64,000 nucleotides of DNA from Deltaproteobacteria bacterium (GTDB lineage: Bacteria > Desulfobacterota > SM23-61): the NCBI GenBank assembly GCA_016875165.1, contig VGSF01000016.1, forward strand, positions 1 to 64,000. The letters run 5' to 3'. Of the stretch, positions 16,901 through 24,762 are shown piece after piece (positions within the stretch are counted from its first letter, which is position 1; every line of letters begins with the position of its first letter). The notes under the pieces were generated by a model that saw only the letters and a list, made by a program, of their open reading frames with translations, made no database searches and was not told the DNA's origin. A program made the position numbers and the translations under genes.

Positions 16901-19033
16901 GAGGCGCTCCTTAGCTTCTTTGAGCCGGATAAAATTTCCATTTCCCCGGAGGCGATTCAGGGCCTTTTGCAGCGGTTTCAGGATTTCCGGGAAAAGTATA
17001 TTCATCTCTACCTGGAGGAACACCGCCGGGCCCGCTCGGGAGACCAGTTTGCCCCCTATGAAAAACTTCGTCAATCCCGGCGTTATGCCCTCCTCTCCCG
17101 CCTGAATCAGGTGGAGATGGTTTCCGTCCATCATAATCTAAGTTCGGTGGACCGGGCCCTTACTTCCGTGCTTCTTCAGCAGTGCCGCGGCCCATCGCCG
17201 GATGCCCTGCAGAGAAGCCCGGTCTGCTCCTGCGGCTTTGTCCTGGGGAAAGAGACCTCGCTCTCGCCCCTTCGCGAAATGGAAGAGTCCCTTGACCTGG
17301 GCATCCAGGAGACCATCGAGGCTCTGAATGCGCCCACTTATCAGGAAAGACTTCTCCCTTATCTGAGCGGCCTGGAAGAGGTGGGGGAAAAAGAGAAGGC
17401 CTCGGCCATCCGCAGGCTCCTCTCCCTTGCGCCAGTGCGGGACGAATCTTCATTTGTAAGGCTGGAAGAGGCTCTGACGCCTCTAACCGTGCAGGGGATC
17501 AACGAGGCTTTTCGGGGAAGGGTCGTGGTAGTCCGCAGGGATCTGGATCAGCTTTATGAAGTCCTCATCCACCGGAAATATACCCTCGCCCAGATTCGCC
17601 AGATCTTCCGCCAATGGCTGAAGGAAGAAGATATCTCCGAAGGGACTTTTGTCCAGTTCATCGGCAAAGGAGAAACAGGCGCCAGCCCCCTTGAACGCGA
17701 AGGGCTGGCCAGCTTTATGGAAAAGGATTTTCCCCATCTTCTTCCGCTTCTAAAAGATCTCGGCCCGGGGCCTTTTCAAAGAGCCCTTCTCTTTTCCCTC
17801 TGGATTGAAGGATACGGCATGCTCCCCCGGGAGATATCTTCCTTTTTCCCCTTTCTGCAAAATGAGGCGGAGGATAGAAACAATCTATTGGTCCGCCAGC
17901 TCGCCGAAGCAGCCGGAGCCTTGCGGGAGAAAGACCTGCGGCTCTTCGCGGGAATAGTGGAAGAAACCGAAAAGGAGGAAGGAAATCTGGCCAGGCTCTG
18001 GAAGCTCCTTGCCCCGCAAACGGCCGGGGAGATCTTTCGGAGGGAGACGATCTTTCCCTCTATTCTGCGGGAGTCTTTTGAAAGGCTGCTGGCCTCTCCT
18101 GAAAGGGAAGAAGAGGAGGCAAAGGTTCCCGAAGATACTGGCCTGGCCGGGCGGCCCTCTATTCTAACCGTTAAGAAAAAAGAGATGGGGGAGGTATTGG
18201 ATGATTACGGCCTTCTCCTAAAGATGATCTCCGCTTTAAAGAGAAAAGAAGGAAGCCCGCCCCAGGACTTTCAGAAATGGGAATCCCTATACCTGCAAAA
18301 CTTGAGTCCCTTGTCCTTCCTTGCCGAAACATTACCTGCGAGCGTGCAAAGGCTTAAGATTTCCCTTCCATCTCCAGTGAGGGAGCGCCTGGCCCAGGCC
18401 CAAAGAATGAAGGACTCCTTCTGCGAAAGCTTTTCCAAGTTTTATCGGGAGAATCTTCCCTCCTGGGAAACCGGGGAGAAGAAGCGGCCCAGGATGATCG
18501 AAGATCTTCCCTCACTGGCCCTGCGTAAGGGGCTAAGGGAGACTCAAAAGATATACCTGCTCATGGATGGAATGCGCTGGGATTTATGGGAGTATCTCAA
18601 AGAGAAATTCTTCGGCCCCCTGGGTGGCCAGATCCGGATCGCCCAGGAAGGAACGCTCTGGGCCCACCTGCCCTCCTCCACGCCCAGGCAGATGGAATTT
18701 TTGAAAGCAGCTCTGGAAAAAGATTCCGCCCCCGGCGCCGGCCTGGAAGAAAGGGTCTGGAAGGTAGGCGGGATCGACGAACGGGTGCACACGGAAAAGG
18801 GAACACCGGAGCACCTCTTCCGCAATGTCCTCCAGTGCCTGGAGCTCGACCTGGCCCCCCGCCTGCGCGAACTTCCTTCGCAAAGCCTTATCATTATGTT
18901 CTCAGACCACGGCTTCATCGAAAATCCCCATTTTGAAAAGGGAGATAAATATCGCACCCCCCGCTACACCCACGGCGGCGATTCCCCCTTCGAGATCATC
19001 GTGCCCTGGGCCGTGATCACCAAAATCCTGTAA
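13916..19033 (+). CDS. Giant BrxC/PglY-like ATPase fused to C-terminal PglZ-like domain (DUF6079-like)
   Basis: 1,705 residues from the ATG at 13916, with GGAGGTG nine bases upstream; this is preferred over the TTG at 13913. The N-terminal P-loop module has Walker A GHFGSGKS at 63-70 and Walker B LLVDEL at 171-176, with VFLKGHFGSGKSHFL resembling BREX BrxC/PglY and DUF6079 ATPases. A long helical middle follows, with a CSC motif near 1103. The last 160 residues match the PglZ/alkaline-phosphatase fold: IYLLMDGMRWD near 1546, LIIMFSDHGF near 1657 and YTHGGDSPFEIIVPW near 1686, which supply the expected metal-site Asp and His residues. BrxC and PglZ are normally separate BREX subunits. No methyltransferase (PglX), BrxA, BrxB or BrxL is nearby. 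A defence function is inferred, not shown. Confidence 0.8.
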   Translation: MRVGDLIEVPEIKTVIQLKDLKEPHLRRMILNSFVVTGEAQDSLERILNSFSQPEGRGVFLKGHFGSGKSHFLSMLSLLLRHAESWAVLREQAPSLEKFQKTLHPRRFLAAEISLIQHRSTEFLEDIFLKEIFHELSKELGEPFEGTESRQGTFAKIRKTMREMGFSGMALLVDELSEFLRSKTDPHAYNEDIRFLQYLGEEASSFPLWVVASLQEWIEETGEINQATFNKIKDRYPLRISLGRSHIEELVSHRLIRHREGSEGHIHEIFQALRSYFPSFPVDQARFSQLYPVHPATITLLDRLKPLFSEQRGIVDFIHYRLKGNAERAIPSFLMRPAQDLLSPAVLFDHFIHRIRETAETQPFVEKVFHYYQDEIPQIFKDPDQQKVALEAVKLLILFAISPVRTKYTARHMAEMVLFRVTDLETNINYQYFRDILDRLAKESSYLAVSSGKDPLDDQFTIDLKADIPGIMRRKIRQTVAEIYPGDRRVFDRLIPLAESPHLPFAGWAELKQQRVSVIWEHTRRHGLILLRQVDEITLAEAENLGEEWKKIEEDFFLIVGTTNGIDRQFDHLRQSLLPVLRQKHPGTFLFWIPAAFQEEEEIWLREALAVALLMDRYGREGSESGQRGKEYLLNFLNGAKKRLGEIFTRAYFSGLLLWDDRQVEVSAYGYLSQEKFLEDFIPPLLSRRFPRHQRIHPYLEALPPMTLPNLLRDFFATGMLEVSDRTQFGLRAVLDGLLKPMGLIRKKGNQYLLQVDSRHNELAEHFLSFLEKGPLPPEALYWALRKGEYGLLKNQFEVLVLALLFSGNTVACQGTRKRGLEEISRMGLQGITSLGRGEILSEELRLTIPQHPLIPDKFRKGPFTLLSQEELWSQVRARKEAETEALRNLLQRVRWASSFQTFKNLPWASWEQDIKDVLSQWDEVKVSFPSREGLERFLAAAGKEPFFAEKLRRLEEVKAFLDHTERVLFVHQYLSDQRLSIPDRPAYHNLPEEKEALLSFFEPDKISISPEAIQGLLQRFQDFREKYIHLYLEEHRRARSGDQFAPYEKLRQSRRYALLSRLNQVEMVSVHHNLSSVDRALTSVLLQQCRGPSPDALQRSPVCSCGFVLGKETSLSPLREMEESLDLGIQETIEALNAPTYQERLLPYLSGLEEVGEKEKASAIRRLLSLAPVRDESSFVRLEEALTPLTVQGINEAFRGRVVVVRRDLDQLYEVLIHRKYTLAQIRQIFRQWLKEEDISEGTFVQFIGKGETGASPLEREGLASFMEKDFPHLLPLLKDLGPGPFQRALLFSLWIEGYGMLPREISSFFPFLQNEAEDRNNLLVRQLAEAAGALREKDLRLFAGIVEETEKEEGNLARLWKLLAPQTAGEIFRRETIFPSILRESFERLLASPEREEEEAKVPEDTGLAGRPSILTVKKKEMGEVLDDYGLLLKMISALKRKEGSPPQDFQKWESLYLQNLSPLSFLAETLPASVQRLKISLPSPVRERLAQAQRMKDSFCESFSKFYRENLPSWETGEKKRPRMIEDLPSLALRKGLRETQKIYLLMDGMRWDLWEYLKEKFFGPLGGQIRIAQEGTLWAHLPSSTPRQMEFLKAALEKDSAPGAGLEERVWKVGGIDERVHTEKGTPEHLFRNVLQCLELDLAPRLRELPSQSLIIMFSDHGFIENPHFEKGDKYRTPRYTHGGDSPFEIIVPWAVITKIL

Positions 19034-19080
19034 TTTGAGCCCTCACGCTAGTCCTACGCCTTTGCTGGCCGAAAACAATC

Positions 19081-19110
19081 TTGACGGTGAATGAGAAGAT
19101 CAAGTACAAT
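19081..19110 (+). promoter_or_regulatory. Sigma-70-type promoter for the TAXI-TRAP operon
   Basis: TTGACG (19081-19086), an 18-bp spacer, then TACAAT (19105-19110), with a transcript start expected near 19117 and a leader of about 115 nt. It lies in the 198-bp gap after the BrxC-PglZ gene, separating the two transcription units. Confidence 0.6.
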
Positions 19111-19231
19111 ATCTGCCATTGCGGTTAATTCTATATATTATTGCAGCGCATCGAAGAGAGACTTTAAAGGATTTCGAGAGGGAAAATAAGAGAAGAAGAA
19201 ACCACTTAAACAAAGGGAAAGGAGGCACTCC

Positions 19232-20224
19232 ATGAACAAAAAGAAAGTTATTCTAACAACGATGGCGATCTTTGTAATCGGACTGATTGCAGCCGCACCG
19301 TCTGATGCTTCGGAAAAGGTCCGCCTTACCTGGACCTCCGGCGGAACAGGGGGGGGGTGGTTTGTCATGGCTGCCGGTATGGCCAAAATCATCGAAGAAA
19401 AGGCCCCTCACATCCAAATTACTGTGGTTCCGGGAGGAGGGACCACGAACCAGCCCGTCGTAGGGACGAAAAAAGCTGAGATGGGCTGGGCCTTGCCGCC
19501 GTTCCTGGTGGCGGCTAGGAAGGGAATGGATCCTTACACCGAAAAGTTTGAAGACCTCATGGTCATAGGGGGAAGCTTCAGCGACAACTTCCTGCACGTC
19601 CTGGCCGCCGAAGACACCGGCGTGACCACGATCCGGGGAATGATAGAATATCCCAAGCCAATTAGAGTGGGTACGGGGAAAGTGGGGGTCAGCGGGGAGT
19701 TTACCTTCAGGAAGATGATCGAAGATTATTATCGCACGAACTACGACGAGATAAAGAAGAAAGGTGGAAAAATTTTCCAGACAGGATATACCGAGATTGC
19801 CACCAACCTGAAGGACCGCCACATCGACTTTGCCTGCCTGAACATCGCGCCCCCAGCGGCCATCGTCCAGGAAGCAGCGCTGGGGCGTAAGCTGCGCATC
19901 CTTCCCTGGCCCGAAGACCTTATGAAGTTGATGCAGAAAAATTACGGCTTTGGCATCGGGGTGATCAAAAAAGAAATGTATTCCGGGATTCTCGCAGAGG
20001 ATGTGCCCACGGCTGTCATGGGCACGGTAATCATGGTCCATAAGAGCATTGAGCCTAAGGTAGTTTATGAGATTACCAAAATCGTTTGTGAGATTAAGGA
20101 TCGTCTGCCCTCGATCCACAAGAGCATGGAGGTGTTCGACCCCGCTACCGCCTGGAAGGATATGCCCGGGCCGCTCCATCCCGGCGCAATGCAGTATTAC
20201 AAAGAGAAAGGCTATATGAAGTAG
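19232..20224 (+). CDS. TRAP transporter solute-binding protein, TAXI family
   Basis: 330 residues, preceded by GGAAAGGAGG. A signal peptide (MNKKKVILTTMAIFVIGLIA, cleavage near residue 26) exports it to the periplasm. The mature start LTWTSGGTGGGWFVMAAGMA is the glycine-rich ligand-binding strand of TAXI proteins, and VPGGGTTNQPVVGTKKAEMGW and RVGTGKVGVSGEFTFRKM are conserved in the family. TAXI proteins deliver glutamate, dicarboxylates or other organic acids to a fused TRAP permease; the ligand here is unknown. The permease is the next gene, with a strong hairpin in between. Confidence 0.92.
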   Translation: MNKKKVILTTMAIFVIGLIAAAPSDASEKVRLTWTSGGTGGGWFVMAAGMAKIIEEKAPHIQITVVPGGGTTNQPVVGTKKAEMGWALPPFLVAARKGMDPYTEKFEDLMVIGGSFSDNFLHVLAAEDTGVTTIRGMIEYPKPIRVGTGKVGVSGEFTFRKMIEDYYRTNYDEIKKKGGKIFQTGYTEIATNLKDRHIDFACLNIAPPAAIVQEAALGRKLRILPWPEDLMKLMQKNYGFGIGVIKKEMYSGILAEDVPTAVMGTVIMVHKSIEPKVVYEITKIVCEIKDRLPSIHKSMEVFDPATAWKDMPGPLHPGAMQYYKEKGYMK

Positions 20225-20232
20225 CCAACCTG

Positions 20233-20270
20233 GGGCCGGGACTTGATCTAAAGTCTCGGCCCTATTCTTT
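20233..20270 (+). terminator. Intra-operon hairpin (attenuator or mRNA-stabilising) between TRAP genes
   Basis: GGGCCGGGACTT (20233-20244) pairs with AAGTCTCGGCCC (20251-20262) over 12 bp including one G-U pair, followed by TATTCTTTT. Hairpins at this position commonly lower permease relative to binding-protein expression by partial termination or by protecting the upstream message. Confidence 0.7.
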
Positions 20271-20362
20271 TGACCCTTCATCCGTTCAGACCCATTTTAG
20301 TTTCCGTCCTGCTTCTCAGGTTCGAAAGAAGTAATAATATTTTCAGCATTCGGGGGGAAAGA

Positions 20363-22282
20363 ATGCGGGAGTTGTCGGGAATTTCAAAGATCATCGTCGT
20401 TTCCTTTGCCGTGGGTATTTCGCTATTTCACCTTTATACCGGAGCAGTCGGAGTCCTTGAACCCCGTTTGCAAAGAGGTTTTCATTTATTAATCCTCGTC
20501 CCCCTGGCCATTCTCCTTTACCCCATGACCGGCCGTTCGCCAAAGGACCGCATCCCGTGGTATGACTGGCTCCTGGCGATTATGGCAGCCCTTCCTTCTT
20601 TATACGTTATTCTTTACCGGGAGCAGCTTAACGCCCGCTGGGAGGGGGTCACCGAAGTAACCCTTTTCCAGATCATCATGGGAGTGATCATTCTATCCAC
20701 CTTGATCGAGGCCGTGCGCCGCTCCACGGCCCTGGCCCTGGCCATATTGATGATCGTCGCTTTGGGATACCTGGCTTTCGGCCATCATCTCCCCGGCCTT
20801 CTCTATCATAAAGAATTTTCTTTATCCAAGGTTATAGAGGCTTCCTATCTATTGGAAGATGAGGGGATCTATGGCAGCATAACAGGGGTATCGGCCATCT
20901 TCGTGGCCCTGTTTGTCATCTTCGGAGCCTTCATCCATTACCTTGGGCTCGGACAGTATTTCATCGACCTGGCCTGCCGGGTGGCCGGCCGAACAACCGG
21001 AGGCCCGGCCAAAGTAGCGGTAATCTCAAGCGCTTTTTTCGGCACGATCAGCGGCTCAGCCGCGGCCAACGTCTTTGCCACAGGGACGTTTAGCATTCCG
21101 CTGATGCGCCGCCTCGGATATCATCCCCAGTTTGCCGGAGCAGTGGAGGCCGCCGCCTCCACCGGCGGCCAGCTTATGCCCCCGATCATGGGTGCGGCCG
21201 CCTTTCTAATGTCGCAGATAACCCAAATTCCTTACATCTCCATCTGCAAGGCGGCATTGCCGGCCGCGGTCCTTTATTTTCTCTGCGTGGGGTTCATGGT
21301 TCACTTCGAAGCTTTAAAAACGGGTATGAAGGGGATGGATACAGCCGCCTCGCCGCCCCTCAATATCCTGCTCCGGGATTCCTACCTTTTGCTGCCCATT
21401 TTTACCCTGCTGGCCCTGATGGTTATCGGGTTTTCTCCTTTCCTGGGGGCTTTTTACGGAACGGTCATGTGTTTGGTCATAAGCTACTTCGACCGTGCTC
21501 GCTGGATGACTCCTGCAAAAATCCTTCACGCCCTGGATATGGGAGGAAAGAACCTGGTCATGATCGCCTGCGCTTGCGCTGGCGCGGGTTTTATCATCAG
21601 CGTGGTGGTCAACACCGGTTTGGGTTTAAAATTCTCCAGCATGGTGATTGCCTACTCCAAAGGGAGCTACCTTATCGTTTTGGGCCTGGTCATGATTTCG
21701 ACAATCGTCCTGGGCATGGGTCTGCCAACTGCGGCCGCCTATGTCTTGGCCGTGTCCGTGGGAGCCCCTACGTTAATCGAAATGGGGGGCGAACTTCTCT
21801 CGGTCCATCTCTTCGTGTTTTATTTTGCCATCATGGCCTGCGTGACTCCCCCTGTGGCCCTGGCAGCTTACGCGGGCGCTTCTCTGGCCGGAACCGACCC
21901 TATGCGCACGGGCTTTACAGCTTCCCGCATCGCCGTTGCCGGATATATCATTCCTTTTCTTATGGTGTATAATCGGGGGATCCTCCTGAAAGGAACCTGG
22001 CCGGAGATCGTCCTGGCTTTTCTGATTGCAGTCATGGGAATCTACCTTCTGGTCATCGGTTTCCAGGGGTGGATGTTGACCCGGCTGAACCCACTGGAGA
22101 GAATCATTCTCGTGGCCGGCGCCATTTTCATTCCTTTCCCCATTTTTCTTTCGGACGCCCAATCCCTCGTCGCGGGTCTGGCCCTGATCGCCATCTTTTA
22201 CTTTCTTCAAAGGAAAAGACAGAAGGGAATTTCCCTGAGCTTGACCGGTGATAATTCAAGGCAAGGAGAAGGACTGCTTTAA
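20363..22282 (+). CDS. TRAP transporter fused permease (4TM/12TM, TAXI-associated)
   Basis: 639 residues from the ATG at 20363 behind GGGGGGAAAGA; the open frame reaches a TTG at 20270, but those 31 residues are polar and read through the hairpin region. The small DctQ-like and large DctM-like units are fused in one polypeptide, as usual for TAXI systems. Signature segments are GTISGSAAANVFATGTFSIPLM near residue 230 and VLGMGLPTAAAYVLA near 450. It uses a Na+ or H+ gradient to import the solute presented by the upstream binding protein. Confidence 0.92.
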   Translation: MRELSGISKIIVVSFAVGISLFHLYTGAVGVLEPRLQRGFHLLILVPLAILLYPMTGRSPKDRIPWYDWLLAIMAALPSLYVILYREQLNARWEGVTEVTLFQIIMGVIILSTLIEAVRRSTALALAILMIVALGYLAFGHHLPGLLYHKEFSLSKVIEASYLLEDEGIYGSITGVSAIFVALFVIFGAFIHYLGLGQYFIDLACRVAGRTTGGPAKVAVISSAFFGTISGSAAANVFATGTFSIPLMRRLGYHPQFAGAVEAAASTGGQLMPPIMGAAAFLMSQITQIPYISICKAALPAAVLYFLCVGFMVHFEALKTGMKGMDTAASPPLNILLRDSYLLLPIFTLLALMVIGFSPFLGAFYGTVMCLVISYFDRARWMTPAKILHALDMGGKNLVMIACACAGAGFIISVVVNTGLGLKFSSMVIAYSKGSYLIVLGLVMISTIVLGMGLPTAAAYVLAVSVGAPTLIEMGGELLSVHLFVFYFAIMACVTPPVALAAYAGASLAGTDPMRTGFTASRIAVAGYIIPFLMVYNRGILLKGTWPEIVLAFLIAVMGIYLLVIGFQGWMLTRLNPLERIILVAGAIFIPFPIFLSDAQSLVAGLALIAIFYFLQRKRQKGISLSLTGDNSRQGEGLL

Positions 22283-22354
22283 TTCCCGCCGGAAGGATTC
22301 AGTTGCCATTTCCTCTGATATCCTGACCCGGCATAGCTGGTAAATTCTATAGCC

Positions 22355-23506
22355 ATGGAAAAAACGGCGGACATTGTCATTGTTGGCGGCGGAATCATCG
22401 GAGCAAGCATCGCCTATCACCTCGTCCAAAAAGGGGCTAAAGGAATAGTTCTCCTGGAAAAAGGAATGCTCGGAGAAGGCTCTACCGGCAAATGCGCTGG
22501 GGGCATTCGAGCCCAATTTTCTACGGAGATAAATATTCGCTTCTCTCTGGAAAGCCTTAAAACCTGGAACAACTTTGAGGAGATCACCGGGGTTGATTTG
22601 GGCTTTAAAAGAGCGGGTTATCTTTTCTTGGCCACCACAGAAGCTGAGTGGTCTATTTTCAGGGAAAACTCTGCGCTTCAACATCAATTTGGTATCCATG
22701 TGGAATTGCTTTCCCCCAAAGAAATCAATTACCGCTGGCCATACCTGAAAGTGGATGACCTGACAGGAGGAACTTTCTGCTCCTTAGATGGATACGCCGG
22801 TCCTTATGAAGCCCTGAGCGGATTTGTAAAAGGAGCCAGGCAGGGAGGGGTAAAAATCTACGAGGGGACGGAAGTTCTGGAAATTTATCAAAAGAACGGG
22901 AAAATTTCTTCTGTCCGCACGGCCAAAGGGGATATCTCTTCTCCCATCGTCGTCAATGCCGCCGGCCCTTATGCCGAAGAAGTGGGCAAAATGGCCGGGG
23001 TGGAAGTGCCTGTTCAGCCTTATCGCCGGCAACTTTTCTTCACGGCGCCCTTCCCCTGGATTCCCGACCCCATCCCCCTGGTGATTGATTTTCACCGGGC
23101 CTGGTATTTTCGCCGGGAAGGAGCAGGTCTTCTAATTTCCGGGCCCAAGGATAATTTGCCCTCTTTCAATGTCAATGTGGATTTCGCGGCCATGGTGGAA
23201 GTTGCCGAGAATTCCATCTACCGCGTTCCCATCATGGAAAAAGCTGAGATAAACAGCGGCTGGGCCGGCTCTTATGAAATCTCTCCGGATAACCATGCCA
23301 TTCTGGGAGAGGTTCCCGGAGTCGAAGGATTTTTTTTAGCAAACGGCTTCAGCGGTCACGGTTTTCAGCACAGCCCGGCTGTAGGCCGAGTCATGGCCGA
23401 GTTAATCATCGAAGAAAAACCCTCCATCGACATTTCCTGCCTGTCCATCGACCGCTTCCGTAAAGGACAACTCATCCGGGAACCCCTGACCGCTTTCAAA
23501 GAATAA
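22355..23506 (+). CDS. FAD-dependent oxidoreductase, DAO family (sarcosine/glycine oxidase beta-like)
   Basis: 383 residues. The dinucleotide-binding motif DIVIVGGGIIGASIAYHL is at residues 6-23. GMLGEGSTGKCAGGIRAQFS continues the FAD site and is typical of soluble sarcosine-oxidase-beta/dimethylglycine-dehydrogenase relatives. The C-terminal NGFSGHGFQHSPAVGR closes the flavin pocket. It likely oxidises a secondary or primary amine or amino acid to the imine. It follows the TRAP permease by 72 bp on the same strand, so the imported solute may be its substrate or a precursor (inference). No partner alpha subunit is present. Confidence 0.88.
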   Translation: MEKTADIVIVGGGIIGASIAYHLVQKGAKGIVLLEKGMLGEGSTGKCAGGIRAQFSTEINIRFSLESLKTWNNFEEITGVDLGFKRAGYLFLATTEAEWSIFRENSALQHQFGIHVELLSPKEINYRWPYLKVDDLTGGTFCSLDGYAGPYEALSGFVKGARQGGVKIYEGTEVLEIYQKNGKISSVRTAKGDISSPIVVNAAGPYAEEVGKMAGVEVPVQPYRRQLFFTAPFPWIPDPIPLVIDFHRAWYFRREGAGLLISGPKDNLPSFNVNVDFAAMVEVAENSIYRVPIMEKAEINSGWAGSYEISPDNHAILGEVPGVEGFFLANGFSGHGFQHSPAVGRVMAELIIEEKPSIDISCLSIDRFRKGQLIREPLTAFKE

Positions 23507-23514
23507 CCGTATCA

Positions 23515-23620
23515 GTTTAGAGTTTTGAAAAAATGGCGGTAACGTCTCTGTTTGGGCCAGGGGGCCAGGCCGGAACGCGCCGGAAGCATCGGATTGAGAA
23601 GCCTCTTTTCCACCCTTCTG
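23515..23620. repeat. Partial copy of palindromic element C between convergent genes
   Basis: It starts TATCAGTTTAGAGTTTTGAA and includes the core GGAACGCGCCGGAAGCATCG found in full copies; the other arm is lost. It lies between the converging oxidoreductase and cyclodeaminase-like genes and could serve as a bidirectional terminator. Confidence 0.6.
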
Positions 23621-23721
23621 ACAATTTTGCTCGCGGCAGACCTCTTGATTCTGAAATAAGCCTCAATTTCTTTATTGGTCTTGCCGCTGACTGCCAAGGG
23701 ATTATCGGAGATGATCCTTCC

Positions 23722-24714
23722 CTAAGAATGTAGCCGGAAGAATGTTCCCAGGTTTCGCTCCCGGGCAATCTCATACACCCGCCGGGCGACGGCCACATCG
23801 AGAGTCCCGACCCCGGTCATGCAGGCCAGCGTCCTTTCTTCCGGAGTCTCTCGTCCCCTCTGCTTTCCGCATACGATCTCGCCGAGCTCGGCATAGACCA
23901 ATTCATCGGTGAAAATTCCTCTCTCAAACCCCCTCCACAGCTCTCCCCGGTAGCGGGCCTGAGCCCGGTCGTCAACCACCACCTTATCAACCTTGAGAGG
24001 CAGGGCGGAATCCAGCTCGGGGTAGGAGCCGATGCTGGCAATGAAGCTCCCAGGGTTAACCCATTCATTCCTTATGAATTCCCCCTCTGCTGTGGTTGCC
24101 GTAACAATTATGTCAGCCCCTTCCACAACTTCTTGGGAAGTCAGGCAGATGCAGACCGGAAGGTTCACCAGGGCCGACATTTCCTCCTCAAATCTTTTCC
24201 CTGCCCGGGGATCCACATCAAACAACCGAATATCTTGAACGGGAAAGAGGCGGCAAAGGGCCCTAACCGTGGACCTTCCTTGCGTCCCCCCGCCGATGAT
24301 GGCCAGAGAAGAAGACTCGCGCCTCGCCAGATATTTTGCGGCCACCGCGGTCATGGCCCCGGTGCGGGCATTGGTCAACTCAACCCCGTCGAATATGGCC
24401 AGCGGATACCCGTTTTCGAAGTCGGTGAGGATCATGGTGCCCAGGATATGGGGTAACCCGAACCGGGCCGGATTGTCCTTATACCCGGTAACAATCTTTA
24501 CTCCTATAGCTTTCATGGAAGGGACACTCGCCGGACCGGCAAAGATAAAGTCCTGCCGTCCATCCCCGGATAGATACATAAAAAGCTTCGGCGGAAGAAT
24601 CGTCCGCCCCAACCCGCTTTCCCGGAAGGTTTCTTCCACGACCTGAATAACTTCATCCATGTCCAGGCACTGCAATACCTCGGGCGCTGAAAGGATTAGG
24701 GTCTTTCTCTCCAT
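23722..24714 (-). CDS. Ornithine cyclodeaminase / mu-crystallin family dehydrogenase
   Basis: 330 residues from the ATG at 24714, which has GGAGCGAAGG upstream; an ATG at 24744 lacks a ribosome-binding site. The family core is clear: VKIVTGYKDNP near residue 75, the DGVELTNARTGAMTAVAAKYLAR region near 110-130, and the Rossmann motif LAIIGGGTQGRSTVRAL near 140. Members include ornithine cyclodeaminase, alanine dehydrogenase and ketimine reductases, all NAD(P)-dependent enzymes acting on imines or amino acids; the specific reaction cannot be assigned. It lies 48 bp downstream of the class III aminotransferase-like gene and is probably co-transcribed. Confidence 0.87.
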   Translation of the reverse strand: MERKTLILSAPEVLQCLDMDEVIQVVEETFRESGLGRTILPPKLFMYLSGDGRQDFIFAGPASVPSMKAIGVKIVTGYKDNPARFGLPHILGTMILTDFENGYPLAIFDGVELTNARTGAMTAVAAKYLARRESSSLAIIGGGTQGRSTVRALCRLFPVQDIRLFDVDPRAGKRFEEEMSALVNLPVCICLTSQEVVEGADIIVTATTAEGEFIRNEWVNPGSFIASIGSYPELDSALPLKVDKVVVDDRAQARYRGELWRGFERGIFTDELVYAELGEIVCGKQRGRETPEERTLACMTGVGTLDVAVARRVYEIARERNLGTFFRLHS

Positions 24715-24762
24715 AGACCTTCGCTCCAATCTTAATTCGGTCATTTATGAGTGGGCCATCGA

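Noticed and set aside
19253-20281. 342-codon minus-strand frame opposite the TAXI binding protein gene
   Set aside because: The plus strand has a clear signal peptide, ribosome-binding site and TAXI motifs. The antisense frame is composition-driven.
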